This document shows, one piece after another, positions 21,165-32,570 of a DNA stretch of 64,000 nt. Both the position numbers and the translations under genes were made by a program. A model generated the notes under the pieces. The model ran no database searches. It had not been told where the DNA came from and was given only the letters and a program-made list of their open reading frames with translations. Every line of letters starts with the position of its first letter. Within the stretch, counting starts at the first letter, position 1. This stretch comes from Pseudomonas laurentiana (GTDB taxonomy: Bacteria; Pseudomonadota; Gammaproteobacteria; Pseudomonadales; Pseudomonadaceae). The stretch lies in NCBI RefSeq assembly GCF_014648275.1, contig NZ_BMQU01000012.1, forward strand, positions 62,001-126,000. The letters are read 5' to 3'.

Positions 21165-21198
21165 CTGTTTTAGTTTTATAGATGGGGAGTTTTGCCAG

Positions 21199-23480
<2,282 letters not shown>

Positions 23481-23487
23481 GGCTGAC

Positions 23488-24072
23488 ATGAATTATCAGG
23501 TGCATGCTTCGGCGATCGTCGATGACGGCGCACAGATTGGCGAAGGTTCGCGGGTGTGGCACTTCGTCCACGTTTGCGGTGGCGCACGGGTCGGCAAGGG
23601 GGTTTCCCTCGGGCAGAACGTGTTCGTGGGCAACAAGGTGGTCATTGGCGACAACTGCAAGATCCAGAACAACGTGTCGGTATACGACAACGTCACCCTT
23701 GAAGAGGGCGTGTTCTGTGGTCCCAGCATGGTGTTCACCAATGTCTACAACCCGCGGTCGCTGATCGAACGCAAGAGCGAGTACCGTGACACCCTGGTCC
23801 GTAAAGGCGCCACCTTGGGCGCCAACTGCACCATCGTGTGCGGTGTGACCATCGGTGCGTACGCCTTTGTCGGTGCCGGCGCGGTGATCAACAAGAACGT
23901 GCCGGCCTATGCCCTTATGGTGGGCGTTCCGGCAAGGCAGATCGGCTGGATGAGCGAGTTCGGCGAACAGCTTGACCTGCCCCTTGAGGGCGAAGCTGAG
24001 GCGGTCTGTGAGCACAGTGGTGCCCGTTACCGCCTGAGTGGCAAGACCCTGGCAAAGGAAAGCGCCAAATGA
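23488..24072 (+). CDS. wbpD: UDP-GlcNAc3NA N-acetyltransferase WbpD
   Basis: This 194-residue left-handed beta-helix acetyltransferase has hexapeptide-type repeats throughout ([51 protein letters not shown]). WbpD acetylates the 3-amino group made by WbpE, giving UDP-GlcNAc3NAcA. It starts 8 bases after wbpB and overlaps wbpE by 4 bases. In P. aeruginosa O5 wbpC lies between B and D; it is absent here. Confidence 0.94.
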   Translation: MNYQVHASAIVDDGAQIGEGSRVWHFVHVCGGARVGKGVSLGQNVFVGNKVVIGDNCKIQNNVSVYDNVTLEEGVFCGPSMVFTNVYNPRSLIERKSEYRDTLVRKGATLGANCTIVCGVTIGAYAFVGAGAVINKNVPAYALMVGVPARQIGWMSEFGEQLDLPLEGEAEAVCEHSGARYRLSGKTLAKESAK

Positions 24073-25157
24073 TCGAGTTCATCGACCTCAAGATCCAGCA
24101 GGCCAACCTTAAGGACAAGATCGACGCTGGCATCCAGCGTGTCCTGGCCCACGGGCAGTACATCCTCGGCCCGGAAGTTGCCGAGCTTGAAGAGCGTCTG
24201 GCAGCTTTTGTCGGCGCCAAGTATTGCATCACCTGTGCAAACGGTACCGATGCCTTGCAGATCGCCCAGATGGCCCTGGGCATCGGCCCTGGTGACGAAG
24301 TGATAACGCCGGGCTTTACCTACATCGCGACGGCCGAGACCGTGGCGCTGCTGGGGGCCAAGCCTGTCTACGTCGACGTCGACCCGCGTACCTACAACCT
24401 GGATCCGGTGAAGCTGGAAGCGGCCATTACCCCGCGCACCAAGGCCATCATTCCGGTCTCGTTGTATGGCCAGTGCGCCGACTATGACGCGATCAACGCG
24501 ATTGCCGCCAAGCACGGTATCCCGGTCATCGAAGATGCTGCGCAGAGCTTCGGCGCAACCTACAACGGCAAACGCTCCTGCAACCTGACTACCATCGCCT
24601 GCACCAGCTTCTTCCCTAGCAAGCCGCTGGGTTGCTATGGCGACGGCGGTGCGATCTTCACCAATGACGACGAGTTCGCCAAAGTGCTGCGCCAGATCGC
24701 CCGTCACGGCCAGGACCGTCGTTACCATCACATCCGCGTGGGTGTGAACAGCCGTCTGGACACCCTGCAGGCCGCGATTCTGCTGCCCAAGCTTGAGATC
24801 TTCGAGGCTGAACTTGCGCAGCGTGACAATGTTGCCGAGCGTTATGCCCAGTTGCTCGGTGCGAACGGCATTGCTGCACCCTTTGTGGCTGCAGGCAATA
24901 CCAGCGCCTGGGCCCAATACACGGTGCAGGTGGACGATCGCGAAAAAGTGCAGGCGCAACTCTCGCAGGCAGGCGTACCTACCGCCGTGCACTATCCAAT
25001 CCCGTTGAACAAGCAGCCTGCCGTTCGTGACGACCTTGCCAAGCTGCCTGTTGGAGATAGCGTCGCACAGCGCGTCATGAGCTTACCGATGCACCCTTAT
25101 CTTCTCGTTGAGCAACAGCAGGCAATCTGTAGCGCGCTGAAAGACGCCATTGCCTAA
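24069..25157 (+). CDS. wbpE: UDP-3-keto-GlcNAcA aminotransferase WbpE
   Basis: This 362-residue DegT/DnrJ/EryC1-family PLP aminotransferase places the 3-amino group using glutamate. The PLP lysine lies in [15 protein letters not shown]. Other family marks are [11 protein letters not shown] and [13 protein letters not shown]. WbpB and WbpE act as a pair that recycles NAD through alpha-ketoglutarate. It is the last gene of the wbpABDE block, and the DNA beyond it is IS debris. wbpI, the 2-epimerase giving the manno form, is not in the window, so the gluco product may be used directly. Confidence 0.94.
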   Translation: MIEFIDLKIQQANLKDKIDAGIQRVLAHGQYILGPEVAELEERLAAFVGAKYCITCANGTDALQIAQMALGIGPGDEVITPGFTYIATAETVALLGAKPVYVDVDPRTYNLDPVKLEAAITPRTKAIIPVSLYGQCADYDAINAIAAKHGIPVIEDAAQSFGATYNGKRSCNLTTIACTSFFPSKPLGCYGDGGAIFTNDDEFAKVLRQIARHGQDRRYHHIRVGVNSRLDTLQAAILLPKLEIFEAELAQRDNVAERYAQLLGANGIAAPFVAAGNTSAWAQYTVQVDDREKVQAQLSQAGVPTAVHYPIPLNKQPAVRDDLAKLPVGDSVAQRVMSLPMHPYLLVEQQQAICSALKDAIA

Positions 25158-25604
25158 TCCTGCGGCTATGCAGAGGGTGGGAGAGGCGATGGGGTGAAAG
25201 GGCCTGGCCTAGTTGCCCTAACTGGCAATCCTCGACCCATCCTCTGCGAAGCGTCAGCCGATAGCGTTGATTTCTCAAGAATATGCAAGGGCACGTAGTG
25301 GCGAAGTTCCTGACTTTCCTCCGCTACATGCTGGGCTTGAGCTCCATGGATATCGGCTTCGACCTCGTATGGATGGCGAGGTCGTATCCAATCCGTGGGA
25401 TGCCCTGTTAAGGAAACTCCGAGCAAGTCGCTCAACAACCGGCAACAGGCGGCGTCTTGACCCATCTGGGTGATGGTTTTCAGTGCCCATGTTGCCCAAA
25501 CCAAGGCTCAACCTTGGTTTTCCTTTACTACAGACGCACCTCTCCTGTGGTAGTCAATAATTGTCGGCGCGACATCCACAGGTTCGATAGCGCAAATAGC
25601 GTGG
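25158..25604. other. Junction DNA between wbpE and the IS5 remnant
   Basis: There is no convincing gene in this stretch of about 450 bases. A minus-strand frame of about 110 codons (25166-25504) and a short plus frame exist, but I recognise neither. It holds a terminator-like hairpin at 25498-25520 and probably contains IS debris. Confidence 0.5.
25498..25526 (+). terminator. Terminator-like hairpin downstream of wbpE
   Basis: A perfect 9-bp stem AAACCAAGG / CCTTGGTTT has a 5-base loop and is followed by TCCTTT. It lies about 340 bases after wbpE, so it may belong to the IS junction instead. Confidence 0.4.
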
Positions 25605-26392
25605 TCAGTTAGCCGTGTTCTTGGTCAATCCCCGGAAGCGAGTTTTCACGTAGCCGAGTTGGCGTTTGATTACCCGGAACGGGTACTCCACTTTCGCACG
25701 TACCTGCGCCTTGGCCTTTTCGATCATGCGCTTGGCTTTGTAGCGCGCTGCGTTTGCCCAAGTGCTTATAAGTGCTACGTGCGTAGCTATCTGCCAGATC
25801 GCTGGCCGCCCTTCATGCTCTGGTCTTTTCTCAACACCGGTATAGCCCGCATCGGCACAGGTGACGTTCTCTGCGCCATGCAACAGATGTGCAACTTTCG
25901 TTACGTCGGCCACGTTCGCAGCGGTGCTGTGAACGTGATGCACCAGACCTGATTCAGCATCTGCGCCGATATGGGCCCTCATGCCGAAATAGTACTGGTT
26001 GCCCAGGTAGGTATTGATGGTTTCCAGGATGCCTGCCGCCAACTGGTGTTTCTCCAGCAAGTGCCGGAAATTCATGATTGTCGTGTCTTCCGGGATCGGG
26101 GTGCTGAGCGTCAGCCGAGCAAACTGGCGCATCGAGGTGATCTCGTACAACGCTTCTTCCATCGCTGGATCGCTCAGCGAAACCAGTTCTGCAGCAAGTG
26201 AATGCGCAGCATCGTTTCCAATGGATAAGGCTTACGACCGCCAGCGGCCTTTGGATAGTACGGCTCGATCAACGCGACCAGTCCGCTCCACGGCACGACG
26301 TGCTCCATCTCGGCCAGGAAACGCTCACGGCGGGTCTGCTTGCGCTTACCGGCGTACTCGAAATCGAAAAAGCTCATCTGACTCATGGGCAA
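25605..26392 (-). pseudogene. Decayed IS5-family transposase
   Basis: The minus strand reads like an IS5 transposase broken in two ways. The N-terminal part (MSQMSFFDFEYAGKRKQTRR to HLLQNWF) runs into a one-base frameshift near 26175. The second frame (SLSDPAMEEALYEITSMRQF onward) then loses about 45 residues between INTYLG and NQYYFGMRAHIG, where intact IS5 transposases carry the first catalytic Asp region (VDATLI). It continues with CADAGYTGVEKRPEH and ends in VKTRFRGLTKN. The product cannot be active. I could not define terminal repeats. It separates wbpE from the asnB-like gene and is a likely scar of O-antigen cassette exchange. Confidence 0.88.
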
Positions 26393-26974
26393 GGCTTGTG
26401 GGGGTTGGTTGAGCGGGAGGCTATTTCAGCACAGGTCAGACGGCCTGTGCTGACTTGATCGGAGAGTCCTTAGTAGTACGCAGTCGAATTTTTTTGATCC
26501 GGTATGGATTTGGATGAGCAGTTTCGTGGCTTACGACTCTCAGGGTGCGACTTGTTCGATTGAGCAGGGTTGATCCAGCACGCTCGGCGCGATCGTGCCA
26601 AAGGCCTCAGCCTGCTTGATGTGGGGTAGGGGGGAGCGCGTCAAGCGCTATGCGCTCTGGATGTTGATCGCGAGCGGCTATGAGTGATCGCGCGCATGCT
26701 CTGTAGGGCAGACTGCAGTCCGTCGTGTGTTTCTGGCCCTGGCCTCCAAGGCCGACGTGTGTGATGCGCGCGGTTCAGGTATAGTCCGCGGCCGAGTCGT
26801 GAAAATTTCCCAGGGTTTGCTCGTCACACCCTGGAAAGATCAAGATACGTTTAACACTGTTTAGCTATCTGTGGCCTTTATCTGAATGTGGCGAGTTGGT
26901 AGGCAGTGTATTGTTGAACTCACTTATCATAATTTCCATTGTCGAATTGACGCTGTACTGGGTTGATTGAGCTT
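26393..26974. other. Intergenic region upstream of the asnB-like gene
   Basis: This region of about 580 bases has no gene. It contains a perfect 10-bp inverted repeat TCAGCACAGG / CCTGTGCTGA (26426-26453, 8-base loop) next to the IS5 remnant, and a weaker hairpin CCAGGGT / ACCCTGG near 26811-26836. The last 150 bases are AT-rich and probably hold the promoter for the asnB-like operon, but I see no clear -35/-10 pair. Confidence 0.45.
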
Positions 26975-28861
26975 ATGTGTGGGATTTTAGGGGGCGCGTG
27001 GTTCACAGGCGCGGAAGTTCCTTACGCTCGCGTCGAGCGGGCGCTGGTTCAGCTTCGCTTTCGAGGGCCTGACGATCGGGGTGTCGAAGGTTTTTCCTGC
27101 GCCGCCGCCAACGTTGCATTAGGGCACACCCGGCTTTCCATCATTGATCTGTCATCGGGTGGCCATCAGCCGATGAAGGCCAGCGATGGTCGCTATGTGC
27201 TTGTGTTCAACGGTGAGATCTACAACTACCGTGAACTGCGTGCCGAGCTGGCAGCGGGTGGCAGGGTGTTTACCACCGACTCGGACACCGAGGTGCTGCT
27301 CGCGGCCTGGGAAGCTTGGGGCGAGCAGGCATTGCCGCGCCTCGTCGGTATGTTTTCCTTTGTCCTGCTCGACCACCAGCGCGCCACGCTCACGTGCGTG
27401 CGCGATGCGTTCGGTATAAAACCGCTGTTTTATACCGTTGAAGGTGGGCACTTCCTGTTCGCTTCGGAAGTGGGTGCGATCAAAGCGCTCAAGGCGGCCC
27501 CGCTGCAACTCGATTGGCAACGTGCCTATGACTATCTGGTGCATGGCGATTACGACAGCAACCCTTCGACCTTCTTCGAGGGCGTGAAGCAACTGCCGTC
27601 GGGCCATCTGATGCAGGTGGACTTGCACTCGTCTGCCGTCCGCGAGCCGCGCCCTTGGTGGAAACCCAGCATCAAGGAGCGCACCGACCTGAGCTTCGCG
27701 GACGCTGCCGAGCAGGTCAGGGAGCAGTTCCTTGCCAACATTCGCCTGCATCTACGCAGCGATGTCGCCCTGGGGGCGGCGCTGTCGGGGGGGATCGACT
27801 CTTCCGCGGTCGTCTGTGCCATGCGGCATGTGGAGCCAGACCTGCCGATCCATACATTCAGCTATATCGCCCGCGACAGCGATGTCAGCGAAGAGGTCTG
27901 GGTCGATCGCGTCAATCAACACGTGAATGCCCGCCCGCACAAGGTTGTCGTCAGTGCCGAGAACCTGGTCAGGGACCTGGACTCCATGATCCTTGCCCAG
28001 GGCGAGCCGTTCGGTAGCACCAGCATCTATGCCCAGTACCGGGTTTTCCAGTTGGCTCGGGAAAACGGCGTTACTGTCACGCTGGACGGCCAGGGTGCCG
28101 ATGAGATGCTTGGCGGCTACAGTGGCTACCCGGGGCAGCGCTTGCGCAGTTTGCTGGAAAAAGGCCACCTCAGCGAAGCCTGGTCGTTCCTGAACGAGTG
28201 GGCGCAGTGGCCAGGGCGTGACCGTATCGGGGGCGTCAAGCGCTGCGTCGCGGAAATGACCCAGGGTTCGCTTTACCAGGCGCTCAGGTCGCTGAACGGA
28301 ATGCGCAGCACACCGGCGTGGCTCAACCCTGGGCCGCTGATCGAACGCGGCATCATCCGGGCGTTCCCTCACCAGCGTGCTGAAGTCAACGAGCCGGGGC
28401 GCAGGCTTGCAGCCGAGCTTGGCTTGTCGCTCACCAAGCGAGGCCTGCCCGCGTTGCTCAGGCATGGGGACCGCAACTCCATGCGCTTCTCGGTCGAGAG
28501 CCGAGTGCCCTTCCTGACCCAGGATTTTGTCGACCTGTTGCTCTCGTTGCCCGAGTCGTATCTCGTCTCGCCGAAGGGCGAGACGAAGTCGGTCTTCCGT
28601 GCCGCGATGCGTGGGATTGTGCCGGATGATGTGCTGGACCGCCGTGACAAGATCGGTTTCGCCACACCTGAGCAGGCTCTGTTCGCCTCGATGGTCGATA
28701 CCATTCGCGGTTGGCTGAAGCATGATCTTCATTTGCCGTTCTTCAACCAGGCACAGGCGCTTCGTGAATTCGAACTGATCATGGCAGGAAGGCAGCCCTT
28801 CTCCTGGCAGATATGGCGCTGGATCAATTTCTGCCGCTGGCACAGTCACTTCCTGGGTTGA
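26975..28861 (+). CDS. AsnB-like glutamine amidotransferase (O-antigen uronamide former)
   Basis: This 628-residue class II amidotransferase resembles asparagine synthase B. I start at ATG 26975, because Cys2 (MCGILGG) must become the N-terminal nucleophile; the longer frame would bury it. The glutaminase domain shows RGPDDRGVEG, HTRLSIIDLS and FNGEIYN. The synthetase domain carries the ATP PP-loop LSGGIDSSAV. In O-antigen clusters such homologues (WbpS in P. aeruginosa O6) are thought to convert sugar uronic acids to uronamides rather than to make asparagine. Here the likely substrate is the GlcNAc3NAcA made by WbpABDE; that pairing is inference. Confidence 0.88.
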   Translation: MCGILGGAWFTGAEVPYARVERALVQLRFRGPDDRGVEGFSCAAANVALGHTRLSIIDLSSGGHQPMKASDGRYVLVFNGEIYNYRELRAELAAGGRVFTTDSDTEVLLAAWEAWGEQALPRLVGMFSFVLLDHQRATLTCVRDAFGIKPLFYTVEGGHFLFASEVGAIKALKAAPLQLDWQRAYDYLVHGDYDSNPSTFFEGVKQLPSGHLMQVDLHSSAVREPRPWWKPSIKERTDLSFADAAEQVREQFLANIRLHLRSDVALGAALSGGIDSSAVVCAMRHVEPDLPIHTFSYIARDSDVSEEVWVDRVNQHVNARPHKVVVSAENLVRDLDSMILAQGEPFGSTSIYAQYRVFQLARENGVTVTLDGQGADEMLGGYSGYPGQRLRSLLEKGHLSEAWSFLNEWAQWPGRDRIGGVKRCVAEMTQGSLYQALRSLNGMRSTPAWLNPGPLIERGIIRAFPHQRAEVNEPGRRLAAELGLSLTKRGLPALLRHGDRNSMRFSVESRVPFLTQDFVDLLLSLPESYLVSPKGETKSVFRAAMRGIVPDDVLDRRDKIGFATPEQALFASMVDTIRGWLKHDLHLPFFNQAQALREFELIMAGRQPFSWQIWRWINFCRWHSHFLG

Positions 28862-28869
28862 GTCGAAGG

Positions 28870-28983
28870 TTGATAAGCATCTTGAGAGTCTCGTTCTACG
28901 TTCCGGGCGCTCGTCCGCAGTTCATCAAGGAGGCGTCCCGAGCTTTCATCGATGCCATCCTGACGCTTTTCAGGAGGCATTGA
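28870..28983 (+). CDS. Possible short ORF between asnB-like and GT4 genes
   Basis: TTG 28870 opens a 37-codon frame that ends at 28983, in a frame different from both neighbours. The composition is protein-like and it contains PGARPQFIKEASRAFIDAIL. The upstream ribosome site is poor. It may be a stub of a lost gene. I recognise no family. Confidence 0.25.
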   Translation: MISILRVSFYVPGARPQFIKEASRAFIDAILTLFRRH

Positions 28984-28988
28984 GGCGC

Positions 28989-30179
28989 ATGCGTATTCTT
29001 TACATGCACCCGGCCGCGGCATTCGGCGGGGCGTCCAAAAGCCTCATTGAGCTGTTTGCCTGCCTGCGTCAGCAAGGCGTCACGGGCACGGTCCTGACAC
29101 CACGCGGCCCGGTATGCAAAGCGTTCACCGATGCGGGCATGGACGTCAGGCCTGTACGAGGGCTCAGCCAGTTTGACAACACCCGTTATGGTTACTACCG
29201 GCGATTGCGCTGGATAATCCTTTTGCGGGAGTTGTTGCTGCTGTCGTTTTCCCTGGCGGCCATCTGGCGTTTGCGCCATGAGCGCTTCGATTTACTGCAC
29301 GTGAATGAAATCACCCTGCTGCCGCTGGCCATATTGACCAAATGGGTGCTGCGCATCCCCATGGTGGTGCATGTCCGCTCGTTGCAGCGCACTCCGGGCA
29401 ACGGGCTGCGCACTCGGCTGATCAATCATTGGCTTGCCAGGCATGCCGATGCCGTGGTGGCCATCGATCATACGGTGAGGCAGACACTGGATTCGAAGCT
29501 TCAGGTAGAGGTCGTTCACAACGGGCTGGTGATCGACAACCCCCCAGCAGGCTCGGGTGGTCATTCGAGAGCGCTGGTCACTGTCGGCTTCTTGGGGGTT
29601 CTTATTGCCCTCAAAGGTATTTACGAACTGATCGAGGCCATGCGAATCCTCAAGGAGCGGGGAGTCCAGGTGCATTGCCTGATCGCGGGTGAGAACGCTC
29701 GGCAATTGTCTGGCCTGAAAGCTTGGGTGCTCGGCAAGCTAGGGTTCGCCCGTGATGTTCGTGCGGATCTGGAGCGCCTGATCGTTCAGCATGAACTGCA
29801 AGGGCATGTCAGCCTCCTGGGTTTTGTCGGCGATGTAAGAACGCTGTATCCGCAACTGGATGTGCTGTGCTTCCCTTCGCATCTAGATGCTGCGGGGCGC
29901 CCGGTCTTCGAGGCGGCGTTCTACTCGATTCCCAGCGTGGTGGCGGTCCAGGACCCTGTGCTGGATGCGATCATTCATGAGGTGACGGGCCTGGCGATTC
30001 CCCGGCCGGATCCCGTGCTACTGGCTGATGCGCTGCAACGTCTGGTCGAGAATGACGCGTTTCGCGAGCAACTGGGGCGCCAGGCTCGCGCATGGGCCCA
30101 GGACAATTTCGCTATCGGCGCCAATGCGAAGCTCATGCATGGCGTTTATCTGCGCCTGCAACCGAGTAGCGATAGATGA
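28989..30179 (+). CDS. Glycosyltransferase family 4
   Basis: This 396-residue GT-B enzyme has the N-terminal MRILYMHPAAAFGGASKSLIE, including the glycine loop for the acceptor domain. The central segment VGFLGVLIALKGIYELIEAM opens the nucleotide-sugar domain, and the C-terminal DVLCFPSHLDAAGRPVFEAA is the GT4 EX7E-type region. It is a cytoplasmic enzyme that would extend the lipid-linked O-unit. AGGAGG lies 11 bases before ATG 28989; an in-frame TTG at 28980 is less likely. Its stop overlaps the start of the FAD gene by 4 bases. The sugar it transfers cannot be told from the sequence. Confidence 0.88.
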   Translation: MRILYMHPAAAFGGASKSLIELFACLRQQGVTGTVLTPRGPVCKAFTDAGMDVRPVRGLSQFDNTRYGYYRRLRWIILLRELLLLSFSLAAIWRLRHERFDLLHVNEITLLPLAILTKWVLRIPMVVHVRSLQRTPGNGLRTRLINHWLARHADAVVAIDHTVRQTLDSKLQVEVVHNGLVIDNPPAGSGGHSRALVTVGFLGVLIALKGIYELIEAMRILKERGVQVHCLIAGENARQLSGLKAWVLGKLGFARDVRADLERLIVQHELQGHVSLLGFVGDVRTLYPQLDVLCFPSHLDAAGRPVFEAAFYSIPSVVAVQDPVLDAIIHEVTGLAIPRPDPVLLADALQRLVENDAFREQLGRQARAWAQDNFAIGANAKLMHGVYLRLQPSSDR

Positions 30180-31283
30180 ACGACATCGGTTGTCTGGTCG
30201 TGGGTGGCGGTGTCATCGGCCTGGCCTGTGCCGCCCAGATGGCCCGCCAGGGCAACAGCGTGATGCTGGTCGAGCAGGAATGCCGTATCGACGAGCATAC
30301 CTCAAGCCGCAACTCCGAAGTCATTCACGCCGGTATCTACTACGCACCGGGGTCGCTGAAGGCGGGCCTGTGCGCGGAAGGTCGCGACCTTTTATACAGC
30401 TGGTGCCAGGACCATGGTGTGAACAACCGCCGGGTTGGCAAGCTGCTGGTGGCGGTCACCGAGTCCGAAGTCGCGGCCCTTGAGGCGCTGCAGCGCAATG
30501 CTCGCCACTCGGGAGTAGATAGCCTCGAGGAAGTTTCCGTGGCATGCCTGCGTGAGCTGGAGCAGTCAGTTGCCGGGGTGGCTGCGCTGTTCTCGCCGCA
30601 GACCGGCATCATCGACATCCATGGCTACATGGAGTCGCTGCTTGCCGACGCACGGCGCCATGGCGCGGACCTGGTGCTTGATACCCGGGGCGAGCACCAG
30701 GCACCCACTGCACAGGGCTGGGAGGTGGTGGGGGGCAGTTGTGGCGAGCGCTTCAAGCTCCACGCCCGTTGTGTGATCAACGCCGCCGGTCTTTTCGCCA
30801 GCCAGCTGGCCGAGCGGGTCGAAGGCTTGGCCGCTGCGCACGTGCCGGCCACCCATTGGTGCCAGGGCCGCTATTTCGCCTATGCCGGTCGCGCACCCTT
30901 CAGCCATCTGGTCTATCCGATGCCGGAAACCAACACGGCGCTCCTGGGTGTCCATGCCACCCTGGACCGGGGCGGGCAGGTACGCTTCGGCCCGGAGGTC
31001 GCGTGGACCCAGGCACTGGACTATCGGGTGGATGAGTCTCTTCGCGAGGAGTTTTCTCGCGCAATTGCCAGATATTTCCCATCGATTGATACGAACAAGC
31101 TGACTGCTGGTTGCAGTGGTATACGGCCTAAATGCCGCCGCAGGCCAGCCTGCCGCAGATTTCAGCATTCAGGCGCCGCAAACCCATGGTTTGCCTGGCC
31201 TGGTCAATCTTTACGGGATCGAATCACCTGGGCTGACAGAAAGCCTCGCGATTGCCCGGCATGTCTCCCTGCTTCTCGATTGA
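30176..31283 (+). pseudogene. LhgO-like FAD oxidoreductase with 3' frameshift
   Basis: The first 318 or so codons encode an FAD-dependent oxidoreductase of the L-2-hydroxyglutarate oxidase (LhgO/DAO) family, with dinucleotide motif VVGGGVIGLACAAQMARQG and SSRNSEVIHAGIYY. After CSGIRPK (about 31131) the frame shifts. The natural C-terminus ([14 protein letters not shown], then [20 protein letters not shown]) is read in another frame to a stop at 31281-31283. The unshifted frame instead ends at 31291 with unrelated sequence. A lesion of a few bases, or an assembly error, explains this. Relatives sit in some O-antigen loci, but their role there is unknown. Confidence 0.85.
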
Positions 31284-31297
31284 GTCACTGACTACCC

Positions 31298-32533
31298 ATG
31301 AAGATCCTCGTACTTTCCCAGTATTTCTGGCCTGAAAGCTTCATCATCAACGACATCGTGCGCACGCTGGACGAGCAGGGGCATGACGTGGTTGTTGCCA
31401 CTGGCAAACCCAACTATCCGGATGGCGACATCTTCGAGGGCTACCGGGCAGGCGGAACCCAGCGCGAACGTTACCTTGAACGCATCGATGTCGTGCGGGT
31501 GCCGTTATGGCCGCGCGGGGCGGGCGGGGCGAGAAACCTCATACTCAATTACCTGTCGTTCGTGCTGGCCGGCTTGTTCTATCTGCCTTGGCTGCTGCGC
31601 AAGCGGGAGTTCGATGCCATCCTGGTCTTTGCGCCATCGCCCATCCTGCAGGCCATTCCTGCCATTTTGCTGAAGTGGATCAAGCGCGCCAGGCTGGCGT
31701 TGTGGGTCCAGGACTTGTGGCCGGAGAGCCTGGCCGCCACCGGGTTCGTCCGCAATCGCCTGGCCTTGCGTCTGGTCGGCGGCCTGGTGCGGGGCATCTA
31801 CCGTTGCTGTGACACGCTGCTGGTGCAGTCGCACGCGTTCGTGGAGCCGGTGTCGCGATACGCCGCCAGGGACAAGATTGTCTACTTCCCCAACTCGATG
31901 GACTCCCGTGCCATGGCCCATGCGCCGGCGCTGCCCGAGCCATTGGGCGATGTGTTGGCCAACCATTTTTGCGTGGTGTTCGCCGGCAACCTGGGCACTG
32001 CCCAGGCGCTGGACACGCTGGTCGAGGCGGCGGTGCAACTGTGTGATGACGCGGACCTGCGCCTGGTATTGGTGGGTAGTGGCAGCAGGTCTGCTTGGCT
32101 GCAGGAACGCAAGCAGGCGTTGGGGTTGGACAACCTCATCCTGCCGGGGCGTTTTCCCATGGACATGATGCCGGCCATATTCGAGCGCTCTGCGGTATTG
32201 CTCGTTTCGCTCAACGACCAGGACATCTTCGCCCAGACCGTGCCGAGCAAGATCCAGGCGTACCTGGCCGCTGGCAGGCCGATAGCGGCCAGCCTCAACG
32301 GCGAGGGCGCACGGGTGGTGATCGAGGCGGGAGCCGGTATGGCTTCGGCGGCTGAGCAGGTGGAAGCGCTGGTGGACAACCTACGCCGTCTCAAAGCCAT
32401 GGATCCAGCGATGCGCGAGCAGATGGGGCGGGCTGGCCGGGCTTACTTCGATCAGCATTTCGAGATGAGTGCCCAGGTTCAAAGGCTTGTAAAGGTGCTC
32501 TCAGGTAACATTGCGCCATGTACGGGGCGGTAA
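31298..32533 (+). CDS. WbuB-like glycosyltransferase family 4
   Basis: This 411-residue GT-B protein begins MKILVLSQYFWPESFIINDI, the start typical of WbuB-type transferases that add L-FucNAc or a related L-6-deoxy-HexNAc to lipid-linked intermediates. WVQDLWPESLAATG and VVFAGNLGTAQALDTLVEA support the subgroup. PSKIQAYLAAGRPIAAS is the C-terminal donor-site region. The cluster makes an L-6-deoxy-HexNAc nucleotide further downstream, so this is the best candidate for its transferase (inference). The gene lies 15 bases after the frameshifted FAD gene. Confidence 0.87.
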   Translation: MKILVLSQYFWPESFIINDIVRTLDEQGHDVVVATGKPNYPDGDIFEGYRAGGTQRERYLERIDVVRVPLWPRGAGGARNLILNYLSFVLAGLFYLPWLLRKREFDAILVFAPSPILQAIPAILLKWIKRARLALWVQDLWPESLAATGFVRNRLALRLVGGLVRGIYRCCDTLLVQSHAFVEPVSRYAARDKIVYFPNSMDSRAMAHAPALPEPLGDVLANHFCVVFAGNLGTAQALDTLVEAAVQLCDDADLRLVLVGSGSRSAWLQERKQALGLDNLILPGRFPMDMMPAIFERSAVLLVSLNDQDIFAQTVPSKIQAYLAAGRPIAASLNGEGARVVIEAGAGMASAAEQVEALVDNLRRLKAMDPAMREQMGRAGRAYFDQHFEMSAQVQRLVKVLSGNIAPCTGR

Positions 32534-32570
32534 TTTCAGTTGGGGCGAGGCTAATCTTGAGCAAGTCGAA

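Larger units (their letters stand above)
20622..21198 (+). promoter_or_regulatory. Long upstream region of the O-antigen operon
   Basis: This stretch of about 580 bases between the beta-CASP gene and wbpA contains no full-size gene. It holds the hairpin at 20640-20657, a large nested inverted repeat at 20829-20902, and a possible 37-codon ORF at 21051-21164. It is AT-richer than its neighbours. In P. aeruginosa wzz occupies this place; no wzz is present here. I did not find a JUMPstart/ops sequence. The wbpA promoter is probably within it, but no sigma-70 pair is convincing. Confidence 0.5.

Noticed and set aside
20622-21198. JUMPstart/ops element before the O-antigen operon
   Set aside because: No GGCGGTAG-type core was found on the plus strand of the leader.
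25551-26466. CTCTCC near 25551 and GGAGAG near 26460 as IS5 terminal repeats
   Set aside because: They point outward rather than inward for an element lying between them, and the match is only six bases.
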